Source: an uncultured Bacteroidota bacterium (lineage in GTDB: Bacteria; Bacteroidota; Bacteroidia; Chitinophagales; Chitinophagaceae). Taken from it: DNA of 64,000 nt. A program made the position numbers and the translations under genes. The notes under the pieces were generated by a model that was not told the DNA's origin, did no database searches, and worked only from the letters and a program-made list of their open reading frames with translations. Numbering within the stretch: position 1 is the stretch's first letter; every line of letters begins with the position of its first letter. Below, in pieces: positions 55,759 through 63,504 of the stretch. Where the stretch lies: positions 3,607 through 67,606 of the forward strand of contig CALEZD010000013.1 in assembly GCA_937928385.1 (NCBI GenBank), in the 5' to 3' direction.

Positions 55759-56091
55759 ATGTCAGATACAACATCGCCCAAAACAGTAGCCGTAGTATCC
55801 TACATAACATTTATAGGATGGCTTATTTCTTACTTGTTTCTTTATCCTAAACAGAAAGACGCATTAGGGGCTTTTCACCTGCGGCAGTCACTTGGCCTGT
55901 ACCTTTGCGGGTTGGTATTGAGTATCCTCAACCGCTCATTCGCCACAGGCATTATGTGGGGGGCAGGCAATATTGTCGCCGTGATACTCTTTGTATTCTG
56001 GTTGATAGGTCTTATTAACGCCATCAACGGGCAGCAAAAACCATTACCGCTGGTAGGGGAGTATATCCAGCGCTGGTTCCGCAACTTGTAG
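55759..56091 (+). CDS. Tic20/DUF4870-type small membrane protein
   Basis: A protein of 110 residues from ATG at 55759. Three helices are visible, at about 8-28, 46-62 and 70-92. FHLRQSLGLYLCGL and the helix INAINGQQKPLPLVGEYIQRWF are the recognisable parts of the Tic20-like/DUF4870 family. Such proteins are found in many bacteria; their job is not known. It is followed after 36 bases by the PagL-like gene. Confidence 0.75.
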   Translation: MSDTTSPKTVAVVSYITFIGWLISYLFLYPKQKDALGAFHLRQSLGLYLCGLVLSILNRSFATGIMWGAGNIVAVILFVFWLIGLINAINGQQKPLPLVGEYIQRWFRNL

Positions 56092-56127
56092 TGTACAACA
56101 TTTACAGCCCTGTTGCGTTATGAATAT

Positions 56128-56667
56128 ATGCTGCAACGGGTAACCCTCATATTGATTTTGTTCAGTTGGCAGGTGCCCTGCAAGGCGCAGTTTTTTCCTC
56201 CGGTTAAGCAGAAAACGGCTATTGCCGGCGTAGGGATATTTCATGAGCTGGGCTTCAGCAACTCTTATCTTATAACACTGGATTTTGCACGAGAGTATAA
56301 AATACGTACCTGGTTTGCTTTTGGGGGCGAAGCGAATGTATTCAAATTTACATCTGATAACTACAGTACGGCCGGGTTGAGCATTCGCCCTGTAACGCGG
56401 TTGTTTTTCTATTCAGGCAAAAAGCTGGATATATTTGGCGAAACCAAGGGTGGCATTATTTTTATGCTGCCGCAATATCCTGATAAACTCATCAATTTCA
56501 CATTTACAGCGACACTGGGTGCCGGCTGGTACATCAAAGACCGGCTGGCTATCAGGTTTTCGGGCGGCTATACCCATTTTTCGAACGGTAAGACTTATGC
56601 TGACCTGCAAAACCCCACCTGGGATGGCCTGGGCACATCTATAGCACTGGTGCGCACCATACCTTAA
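56128..56667 (+). CDS. Outer-membrane beta-barrel protein, PagL/acyloxyacyl-hydrolase-like
   Basis: A protein of 179 residues with a signal peptide (1-20, ending CKAQ). The beta-strand pattern fits a small eight-strand barrel. The motif GYTHFSNGKTY at His150/Ser152/Asn153, followed by NPTWDGLG, resembles the lipid A 3-O-deacylase PagL (H-x-S-N and NPG). The acidic third residue of PagL is not placed clearly; Asp166 might fill it, so activity is uncertain. It may remove a lipid A acyl chain. A start upstream at a TTG (56113) is possible. Confidence 0.65.
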   Translation: MLQRVTLILILFSWQVPCKAQFFPPVKQKTAIAGVGIFHELGFSNSYLITLDFAREYKIRTWFAFGGEANVFKFTSDNYSTAGLSIRPVTRLFFYSGKKLDIFGETKGGIIFMLPQYPDKLINFTFTATLGAGWYIKDRLAIRFSGGYTHFSNGKTYADLQNPTWDGLGTSIALVRTIP

Positions 56668-56704
56668 AAAATTTCCGTATATTTATCACTGTAAATCCAT
56701 CTTT

Positions 56705-56866
56705 ATGTTATATGTATTTTTAGTGAGAGGCTATGCTAGTAACGATGTGCTGCTCTGGCTGATGATAGTGGCCCTGATAGTTTTATTGCTGGGTGGCAGG
56801 TGGCTGATTACGAAACTGGTGCGTTTTATCAAAAAAAGAAACGAAAGAATGCTGCCCACGCAGTAG
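56705..56866 (+). CDS. Small single-helix membrane protein
   Basis: A 53-residue protein, starting MLYVFLVRGYAS. One hydrophobic helix is at about 15-34 (LLWLMIVALIVLLLGG), followed by a basic end (KLVRFIKKRNERM). No family was recognised. It is eight bases upstream of the next membrane protein gene, so the two are probably translated together. The reading frame is short, so it is a prediction from context. Confidence 0.5.
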   Translation: MLYVFLVRGYASNDVLLWLMIVALIVLLLGGRWLITKLVRFIKKRNERMLPTQ

Positions 56867-56874
56867 CAAACTGT

Positions 56875-57267
56875 ATGAGCCGAAAAATGTACATATTGCT
56901 TACGCTCATCCCCACAGTTTATTTCTTGCTGCTGGGCATATTTGATGTAGGTATGGATGCCTGGTATGGTACACTCAGTTGGTATCGTTTATTGTTCAAT
57001 ATACCTTTTTTCATACCTATACTATTCCGCAGGGCTGCGGTACATTTCTTTACCGGTATCTTGTTTATCCTGCTCTGGGGCTACCTGCTGGTGGCCGGTG
57101 GTATGATACTGTCATCAGGCAGCAATCCTTCACATCTTGTTCAATGGCAGGAGGTAGGTGTTGCCATCTTCCTTGTTTTTTCTTTCCTCTGCTCCGTATG
57201 CCTGATGATGGGTGGCGTGCTAAGGATGGGTGACAAAGCGCAAAGTAAAGAGCAGGTAGCGGTTTAG
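56875..57267 (+). CDS. Membrane protein of unknown function
   Basis: A protein of 130 residues starting MSRKMYILLTLIPTVYFLLL. Four membrane segments lie at about 5-24, 38-50, 56-78 and 91-112. No family was recognised. It follows the small one-helix protein. It ends near 57267, and the DNA that follows runs into a converging lipoprotein gene. Confidence 0.6.
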   Translation: MSRKMYILLTLIPTVYFLLLGIFDVGMDAWYGTLSWYRLLFNIPFFIPILFRRAAVHFFTGILFILLWGYLLVAGGMILSSGSNPSHLVQWQEVGVAIFLVFSFLCSVCLMMGGVLRMGDKAQSKEQVAV

Positions 57268-57337
57268 TTTTGGTTATTCTGAGCTTAGTTGAGAATGGAG
57301 TTATTGATTGTCTTCCGTACAGACTGCAACAGGGGAG

Positions 57338-57679
57338 CTAGTTTATCTCCTTCCCCCCACACATCGGGTGGAAAATGATGGTCGTATCTTTCTTGACTAA
57401 CCTGAACTCAAGGCTTGCGCTGTCTTTAACCAGTTTATCTCCCGCTGCGCTGAGATTATACAGATGGGGGAACTCGAACTCTGTGAGGTATAGTTTGTTA
57501 TAATGGCCATCACATGCCAGTAGCACCGTTGGGTAATGCCTGTCTTCAGGGTTATTGAATACGGTATCAACAACACAAGACAGGGCATGGGTTTTTATCT
57601 CCTCCATACTGCTTTCGCAGTTATTACATCCATAAATTGCTATGGTACTTATCAGAAAAATAAACGCTTTGTAGTGCAT
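57338..57679 (-). CDS. Small lipoprotein of unknown function
   Basis: A protein of 113 residues from ATG at 57679 (MHYKAFIFL). The lipobox ends IYGC. Four further cysteines (in NCESS, LSCVVD, LACDG and HPMCGG) may form disulfides. No family was recognised. Confidence 0.55.
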   Translation of the reverse strand: MHYKAFIFLISTIAIYGCNNCESSMEEIKTHALSCVVDTVFNNPEDRHYPTVLLACDGHYNKLYLTEFEFPHLYNLSAAGDKLVKDSASLEFRLVKKDTTIIFHPMCGGKEIN

Positions 57680-57747
57680 CTTGTGTGTGTTCTGCAAATG
57701 TACGTGAATTTGCAGTTGTAGTTTCGATTAGCCACTAACTGACTTGG

Positions 57748-57815
57748 TGGTCCGGTGACAACACCGACCATATGCGATTTACGTATTATCACCAGTTGCA
57801 AACCGGCGACAGCGG
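57748..57815 (+). repeat. Extragenic repeat block A
   Basis: It contains a strong hairpin, TGGTCCGGTG against CACCGACCA (57748-57770), and the 15-mer AACCGGCGACAGCGG at 57801. Near copies of the 15-mer are at 58678 and 58721 on the other side of the next gene. Confidence 0.5.
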
Positions 57816-57929
57816 AGTAGTTTACTGCGGGCGATGATAAGCATTAGCTAAATTGATGAGGCAAATCATGTCCCTTAATCCTGAATATTGGTATTTTAGT
57901 AGCACAAACCAATCTGGAAGTAGAAACAA

Positions 57930-58670
57930 ATGAACGATAATAAACTCGTTGAGCCGGCCGATTCAACACAAATGCCGGAGCCTGCAGGCAGTGCCCAACT
58001 ATACCCCCATGTAAGCCTGCGGGTAATTGAAACCAATTATGTTACCCACGATGTAAAGCGTTTTGTGCTGGAGAAGCCACCGGGGTACACTTTTATACCG
58101 GGCCAATCGGTCAATATTTCTATCAACTTACCCGGCTGGGAGAAGAAATTGCGGCCGTTTACATTTACCAACCTGCCAGACGAAGACTACCTGGAGTTCA
58201 TGATAAAAATATACCGCGAACGAAACGGGGTCACGAAAAACATAGAAAGTATCAACAAGGGTGATGAATTGATACTCCACGATATTTTCGGCGTGATACG
58301 CTACAGGGGCGATGGTGTGTTTATTGCGGCAGGCTCGGGCATAACCCCGTTTTTGTCCATCCTCCGGTACCTGGAGCGGTATAAGCGTATAGGCAGGAAT
58401 ATGCTGATATATACCAACAAAGCAAGCGAAGATGTGATAATGGGAGAAACTTTGTATGCTATGCTAAAGGAAAACTTCGTCCCCGTGTTTACCCGAGAGA
58501 ATGTTATCGGTTTTATAGAAAAACGGATAGACCGTAATTTTCTGATAGAGCACATAGCCGATTTCAAACAACAGTTTTACATCTGCGGCCCGGAAAAATT
58601 TGTAACGGACCTGAGAGAGATACTTTTAAGCCTGGGGGCTAAGGTCGACCATATAATTTTCGAATCGTAA
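57930..58670 (+). CDS. Ferredoxin/flavodoxin-NADP reductase-type flavoprotein
   Basis: A protein of 246 residues. An FAD-binding FR domain (about 25-125) has LRPFTFTNLP, and the NAD(P)-binding domain has AAGSGITPFLSILRY and the C-terminal FYICGPEKFVTDL. There is no 2Fe-2S domain. It should pass electrons between NAD(P)H and a small carrier or act as a free flavin reductase. A 33-residue N-terminal extension is not part of the fold. The gene stands between two extragenic repeat blocks. Confidence 0.88.
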   Translation: MNDNKLVEPADSTQMPEPAGSAQLYPHVSLRVIETNYVTHDVKRFVLEKPPGYTFIPGQSVNISINLPGWEKKLRPFTFTNLPDEDYLEFMIKIYRERNGVTKNIESINKGDELILHDIFGVIRYRGDGVFIAAGSGITPFLSILRYLERYKRIGRNMLIYTNKASEDVIMGETLYAMLKENFVPVFTRENVIGFIEKRIDRNFLIEHIADFKQQFYICGPEKFVTDLREILLSLGAKVDHIIFES

Positions 58671-58677
58671 ATTCCAT

Positions 58678-58802
58678 AACCGGCGACAGCAGGTACACTA
58701 GGCTAACGGATTCAGTTTTAAACTGGCGACAGCGGGTATTCGATAACTGCCTATCGGTATCGCAAATCAGGAGATTTGCCTCTATAAGCCGTAGCGGGCA
58801 GT
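58678..58802 (+). repeat. Extragenic repeat block B with palindrome
   Basis: Two copies of AACYGGCGACAGCRG at 58678 and 58721 precede a 57-base imperfect palindrome at 58746-58802: ACTGCC at one end, GGGCAGT at the other, and GCAAATC-AGGA-GATTTGC in the middle. It ends exactly at the stop codon of the next gene and may also act as a transcription stop. Confidence 0.55.
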
Positions 58803-59333
58803 TTAGAAATCTTTTTGATGGTATTCTTGATCTGTGGTTGTCAATTTCGAAAAATCAATTCTTTCAGGGTCAACAAAAAACTTAACGACTAGTTTATCAT
58901 CGGTAGATGCCAAAACATCAACTCTTAAAAAAATAAGGTTGTTATGATTATACCTCAAAAGTCTACAGGGCTTTATTTTATAATATCCTTCATGAAAACA
59001 TGTAAAAGACTTAAAGATTGCTTTTGATAAGTCCTTTGTATTGGCGGTAGTGAAGCTATTCGTACGTACTTTTTTGTGAAATTCAGATTCTTCGGCCGTT
59101 CGTTTACCGGTGGGAGCATTCGCATCAAGTATATAGAAAGTGAATGGTTTCGTTGTATAGGACTCTATGGGGGTAAAACTAATAGTATACTCTGAATTGC
59201 TCATTTCAATTGACGATACTTTTGCCAATATCATTAAGTGATGTTCATCTTGGTGTCTTGTTTGCTTGCATCTGCCACTATATACATTTAGATGTAGTAG
59301 TAAGCACGGTATTATCAGAGACGCAGTTTTCAT
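58803..59333 (-). CDS. Exported protein of unknown function
   Basis: A protein of 176 residues with a signal peptide (1-18). The mature part is mixed alpha/beta and rich in Thr, Lys and Asp, with SEYTISFTPIES and DDKLVVKFFVDPERIDFSKL among its segments. No family was recognised. Its DNA is more AT-rich by eye than the flanking carrier genes. The stop codon abuts repeat block B. Confidence 0.55.
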   Translation of the reverse strand: MKTASLIIPCLLLHLNVYSGRCKQTRHQDEHHLMILAKVSSIEMSNSEYTISFTPIESYTTKPFTFYILDANAPTGKRTAEESEFHKKVRTNSFTTANTKDLSKAIFKSFTCFHEGYYKIKPCRLLRYNHNNLIFLRVDVLASTDDKLVVKFFVDPERIDFSKLTTTDQEYHQKDF

Positions 59334-59456
59334 AATATTTATTTTCTTGGTGTATCAACTAAAATTTGGGTAGCTAACACCGCTTGTATAAATAAGTTCA
59401 ACGTCAGCCAACTTACCAACACCATGCCATGTAATTCTAAAGTACCCTCAATACAC

Positions 59457-60719
59457 TTACTTTCCCCTATACCCAACCCTATGGCCGCTAACAGCGAAGT
59501 AGAGTATATACAGGTAGCAGGGTATCATCATCCAGTAGGCGGTTTGCAGGTTGCTTTTGTCGCCCAGCCAGCCGTAGAGCAGGGGCATAATAGCGCCGCC
59601 GGCAATACCCATGATGAGGAAGGCAGCACCACGTTTGGTAAATTTTCCCAGGCCTTTTAACGACATGGGCCATATAGCAGGCCACATGATAGAATGCGCC
59701 AAACCCAACGCCGCTAAGAAGAACACCGATGTAATGCCCGATGTGGTGAGCACACCGATGGTAAAGATGATACCCAGCACCGCGCATATTTTCAGCGCCG
59801 TCTCTTGCGAAATGATTTTGGGCGTGAGTATAATTCCCAGGAAATATCCTGCCACCATAAAGCCCAGCGTCAGCGATGTAAAGAACTTGGCTGTGTCTAT
59901 GGATATGCCTAAGTAAGTACCGTAACTGATGATGGAATCACCGGCGATCACCTCTACACCTACATAAAAGAATATGGCTATGGCACCCAGGAAGAGGTAG
60001 GGGTGTTGTGCCAGGGATGCCGGACCCGCTTTTTCCGTATCAGGGTTTTCCTCTTCTTCATCCACCTCGGGCAGGGGCGATATCCTGATGAGCAATGCCA
60101 GCAGCAGCAGGGTGATGGTGAGTACGATGTAGGGATTGATGATACGCCGTGCCAGTTCATCCAGCAGTTGGTCTTTGGCTGCAGCATCGGTAGCGGTTGC
60201 CAGTTGCTCGTTGATGCCGTCTATATTGCTAAGCAGTATAGATGCCAGTATGATGGGGCTGAGTATACCCGCGGCCTTATTGGCCACACCCATAATGCTG
60301 ATGCGCCTGGCCGCGCTTTCTTCGGGGCCCAGTATGGTGACATAAGGATTGACAGCAGTTTGTAAAATGGCCAGCCCGAGCCCCTGCGTAAATAGTCCCG
60401 CCAGGAATAGTGCATAGTTGCGCTGCATAGCCGCGGGAATGAACAGGATGGTGCCGGCAGCCATGGCTACCAAGCCCAGGCTCATACCTTTTTTAAAACC
60501 CGTCTTCTTCAGTATCACCGACGAGGGGATGGCCATGACGAAATAGGAGATGAAGAAGGCGAACGTAACAAAATAGGATTGAAAGTTGTTCAACTGGCAG
60601 GCGGCCTTGAGAAACGGTATCAGTGTGCCGTTGAGCCAGGTGATGAAACCGAATATAAAGAACAGGCAACCTACCAGGAAAAGTGAAGTTGCGTATGAGT
60701 TTTTATTGCCTTGCTGCAT
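59457..60719 (-). CDS. Sugar MFS transporter (FucP/GluP-like)
   Basis: A protein of 420 residues from ATG at 60719 (MQQGNKNSYATSLF), with twelve membrane segments. SLFLVGCLFFIFGFITWLNGTLIPFLK, AILQTAVNPYVTILGP and IMWPAIWPMSLKGLGKFTKRG are hallmarks of the fucose/glucose/galactose:proton symporters. An acidic loop (EVDEEEENPDTEKAG) joins the two halves. It faces a ROK kinase gene across a shared 63-base promoter gap. A much longer frame running to 61469 lies across the kinase gene and is not used. Confidence 0.92.
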   Translation of the reverse strand: MQQGNKNSYATSLFLVGCLFFIFGFITWLNGTLIPFLKAACQLNNFQSYFVTFAFFISYFVMAIPSSVILKKTGFKKGMSLGLVAMAAGTILFIPAAMQRNYALFLAGLFTQGLGLAILQTAVNPYVTILGPEESAARRISIMGVANKAAGILSPIILASILLSNIDGINEQLATATDAAAKDQLLDELARRIINPYIVLTITLLLLALLIRISPLPEVDEEEENPDTEKAGPASLAQHPYLFLGAIAIFFYVGVEVIAGDSIISYGTYLGISIDTAKFFTSLTLGFMVAGYFLGIILTPKIISQETALKICAVLGIIFTIGVLTTSGITSVFFLAALGLAHSIMWPAIWPMSLKGLGKFTKRGAAFLIMGIAGGAIMPLLYGWLGDKSNLQTAYWMMIPCYLYILYFAVSGHRVGYRGK

Positions 60720-60723
60720 TGTG

Positions 60724-60731
60724 TAGTTTTG
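60724..60731 (+). promoter_or_regulatory. Promoter element for the ROK kinase gene
   Basis: TAGTTTTG matches TAnnTTTG and lies 52 bases before the kinase ATG at 60783. Confidence 0.4.
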
Positions 60732-60782
60732 ATGAACCAATATACAGCAATATCCGTATTTTTCAGGCCGTAAGGAATTGAT

Positions 60783-61724
60783 ATGACGAAACCATTTGCC
60801 ATAGGCATAGATATAGGCGGCACCAACACATCGCTGGGGCTGGTGGACAGGCAGGGGAAAATACTGCTGCAATCGAGACTGCGCACTACCGACTATGAAA
60901 CGCTGGAGGCATACATAGCCGACATGGAGCATGAGATAGCAAAGTTCAGGAAACGTGCAGGCATAGATAATATAAACGGCATAGGGGTGGGGGCACCTAA
61001 CGGGAATTATTATACGGGCGAGATAGTGGATGCCGCCAACCTGCGCTGGAAGGGTGCTATACCCATGGCGAAAATGATGAGCGCAGCCATGGGTTACAAA
61101 GTAACACTGACCAATGATGCCAATGCATCGGCCATGGGAGAGATGATGTATGGCGCGGCAAGGGGTATGAAGGATTTTGTAGTAGTGACATTGGGCACGG
61201 GTGTGGGCAGCGGTTTTGTGGCCAACGGGCAGGTGGTGTACGGGCATACGGGCTTTGCCGGTGAGCTGGGGCATGTGATTGCCGTACAGGATGGCAGAGA
61301 ATGTGGCTGTGGGCGCAGGGGCTGTATGGAGCGTTATTGTTCCGCTACGGGCATCGTACACACAGCCAACGAATGGCTGGAGGAGCGAACTGAAGAATCC
61401 CTGCTCAGAAATTACTCTGCAGCATTGACAGCCAAAAACATACACGAGGCCGCAATGGCGGGCGATCAACTGGCCATTGAGATATTTGACTATACAGGCA
61501 TGATACTAGGGCGTACGCTGGCTAATGCAGTAGCCATCACATCGCCGCAGGCTGTTATATTATTTGGTGGCCTTGCGAAGGCGGGTGAAGTCCTGTACCT
61601 GCCTGTAAAGAAATATATGGAGGAGAGCCTGTTGAGTGTATTCAGAAATACGGTGGAGATACTGCCGTCTGCTTTGCCTGATGCTGATGCTGCTATATTG
61701 GGAGCCAGCGCATTAGCCTGGTAA
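60783..61724 (+). CDS. ROK family sugar kinase, probably glucokinase
   Basis: A protein of 313 residues. The N-terminal ATP-binding motif is GIDIGGTNTSLG. The ROK zinc motif CGCGRRGCMERYCS is present, with GHTGFAGELGHVI before it. It phosphorylates glucose or a related hexose. The facing transporter of the FucP type suggests uptake and phosphorylation of the same sugar. A mannose or N-acetyl sugar role cannot be excluded. Confidence 0.92.
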   Translation: MTKPFAIGIDIGGTNTSLGLVDRQGKILLQSRLRTTDYETLEAYIADMEHEIAKFRKRAGIDNINGIGVGAPNGNYYTGEIVDAANLRWKGAIPMAKMMSAAMGYKVTLTNDANASAMGEMMYGAARGMKDFVVVTLGTGVGSGFVANGQVVYGHTGFAGELGHVIAVQDGRECGCGRRGCMERYCSATGIVHTANEWLEERTEESLLRNYSAALTAKNIHEAAMAGDQLAIEIFDYTGMILGRTLANAVAITSPQAVILFGGLAKAGEVLYLPVKKYMEESLLSVFRNTVEILPSALPDADAAILGASALAW

Positions 61725-61730
61725 AACAAA

Positions 61731-61760
61731 ACCCGCCCCGGAAAAAACCGGGACGGGTAA
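61731..61760 (-). terminator. Intrinsic terminator between the kinase and the YXWXP gene
   Basis: ACCCGCCCCGG and CCGGGACGGGT form an 11-bp stem with one mismatch and a six-A loop; read on the minus strand it is followed by TTTTGTTTT. Confidence 0.8.
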
Positions 61761-61789
61761 ACACACACTATACTAAAACACACATCTTA

Positions 61790-63142
61790 CTATCTGCCCC
61801 ACTTATCTCTTGAGCCACGATTATTGTTATTGGCCGGGGCGCTACGTTGCATATTGCCCGATGGCCTTGCTGCGCGTTGTGCGGGTTGCGACCGTTGAGG
61901 TGCTGCACGCTGCGCAGGTTGCGTTCTTTGCGGTGCTGCACGCTGCACAGGTTGCGCTCTTTGCTGCTCAACACGCTGCTGTGGTTGTGGCCTTGCTCGC
62001 TCTACATTCCTGTTGTATTGAGGCCGCTCACGTTGCACCTCGTTAGCCCGGCTTGCAGGTTGTTGCTGCCTTGCAGGTTGGTTACGTTGTTGTTGCCATG
62101 CTTCCTGCCTGCGTTCGGTTATACGCTCCTGCTGCTGAGGCGGCGTATTCGCACGTGTAGTTGGCCTGTTATACTCCCTTGAAGGAACTTCATTCCTTGT
62201 ATTCATTTCACGTTGCGGCCTGTTTTCCACAGCCTGTGGTTCAGTACGCCTTATTTCTGCTGCTTCAGGGCGATTTCCACGCTCTGTAGTTGCCACCGTA
62301 TTGCGCCTGTCATTCACGGCTGCATTATCCATTGTCCTCGGACTATTATTCCCACGTTCGTTTACGCTGGCATAACGCTCGGGGCGCTCATTGCTTCTAC
62401 GCTCTACGTTAGGGCGATACACGTTGAGGGTGTTGCCCCGCACCTGGCCCCTACCGGGGTTGTTGCTGGCACGCACGCCATAGGTACGTACCTGCTGGCC
62501 GGTAGCCCTCTGTATTTCCTGGCTGCGCGGGCCGTAAACATAACGCTGGTTGTTGTTGATATAGGTGTTATTAATAATCGTTGTATTGTTGATATAAGTA
62601 TTGTTATACCTGGGTCCGCGCCAATAGCTGTGAAAGCCCCTGCTGTATATATGCCTCTGTGGTATGAACACCCACCAGTCGGGCCCGCAGTTGTACGAAC
62701 CTATAGCGACATTGACGCTTACACCCGGTGCTATTGGTGCCCAGCCATAGTGGCCGCCACCATTACGCCAGCTTACCCAGGCAGGCCCCCAGGTAGTGCC
62801 CGGTACCCATATCCAGCCATAATAGTCATCGTAAGTCCAGTTGCCATAGTGGAACGGTGCCCAGCCCCAGTCGTAATCAGACACCCATGTATTACCATAC
62901 TCGGTCATTACCCAATAACCATTGGTATAATACGGCCGGAAGTCGTTGCCCACATTTGGCACCCATACATAACCATGTTGCGGATAGTCTATCCATTGGC
63001 CGTATGGTTGCAGGCTATTGTAAAACATCTGGAACGATACGGACACACCCGGTTGCGCTTGTACTTTTTTAGCCGGGGCGCCCAATACGAGCAATGCTGT
63101 AATCAACACCGCAACCCCCGAAATTTTTAATAACCTGCTCAT
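61790..63142 (-). CDS. Exported protein with YXWXP repeats and an Arg/Gln/Pro-rich tail
   Basis: A protein of 450 residues with a signal peptide (1-30, ending VQAQ). Residues about 35-200 carry repeated aromatic motifs (YGQWIDYPQHGYVWVP, WGWAPFHYGNWTYDDYYGWIWVPG, WVSWRNGGGHYGWAP) of the DUF6600/YXWXP type. Residues 220-450 are low-complexity, rich in Arg, Asn, Gln and Pro, with repeated QPAQRAAPQR-like units. It is probably an envelope protein, with no known activity. Confidence 0.8.
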   Translation of the reverse strand: MSRLLKISGVAVLITALLVLGAPAKKVQAQPGVSVSFQMFYNSLQPYGQWIDYPQHGYVWVPNVGNDFRPYYTNGYWVMTEYGNTWVSDYDWGWAPFHYGNWTYDDYYGWIWVPGTTWGPAWVSWRNGGGHYGWAPIAPGVSVNVAIGSYNCGPDWWVFIPQRHIYSRGFHSYWRGPRYNNTYINNTTIINNTYINNNQRYVYGPRSQEIQRATGQQVRTYGVRASNNPGRGQVRGNTLNVYRPNVERRSNERPERYASVNERGNNSPRTMDNAAVNDRRNTVATTERGNRPEAAEIRRTEPQAVENRPQREMNTRNEVPSREYNRPTTRANTPPQQQERITERRQEAWQQQRNQPARQQQPASRANEVQRERPQYNRNVERARPQPQQRVEQQRAQPVQRAAPQRTQPAQRAAPQRSQPAQRAARPSGNMQRSAPANNNNRGSRDKWGR

Positions 63143-63360
63143 AATAGTAAATTGATTGGTTCACACTAACCTAATCCAAAATCAATTCCATCTTGTCACA
63201 AAAGACTGTTAAACAGGGCGTTTTAGATTATTTTTCACATTTACAGGGATTGTTAACAACAAGTTTGTCCGTCGTTAATGAATATGCTTTCCTGAATGTG
63301 GCTTTCGGGGTCAAAGTATTGTCTGTACTGCATTTCAGCTTGAAAAAGGAGCTTAAATTT

Positions 63361-63404
63361 TTGTTAATTGGTTGTTAATCGCTTGCTAATCGGGCGTTAA
63401 CAGG
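63361..63404 (+). repeat. Four tandem 11-bp repeats upstream of the promoter
   Basis: TTGTTAATTGG, TTGTTAATCGC, TTGCTAATCGG and GCGTTAACAGG follow each other at exact 11-base spacing and end nine bases before a TTTC -33-like element (63414). Confidence 0.6.
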
Positions 63405-63437
63405 AGGCGAAAATTTCCCATATCTGCAACCCCGCCG

Positions 63438-63445
63438 CATCTTTG
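63438..63445 (+). promoter_or_regulatory. Promoter of the 63505 gene
   Basis: CATCTTTG is one base off TAnnTTTG; TTTC at 63414-63417 gives a 20-base spacer. The leader of about 55 bases is A/C-rich with no Shine-Dalgarno. Confidence 0.45.
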
Positions 63446-63504
63446 TATCACAATAGCAAACAAACAAATCAACCAAACTAAAAACAACTAAAACAACAAA
63501 CAAA

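Larger units (their letters stand above)
63143..63504 (+). other. Regulatory region upstream of an exported protein
   Basis: 362 bases with no gene. It contains at least six GTTAA-type motifs, a tandem 11-bp array at 63361-63404, a CATCTTTG promoter-like element at 63438 with TTTC twenty bases upstream, and an A/C-rich leader of about 55 bases. Confidence 0.6.

Noticed and set aside
59457..61469. A 670-codon minus-strand frame
   Set aside because: Only the part from 60719 encodes the transporter; the rest lies antisense to the ROK kinase and has no domain.
62213..63130. A 305-codon plus-strand frame across the YXWXP gene
   Set aside because: It is antisense to a gene with a clear signal peptide and motifs.
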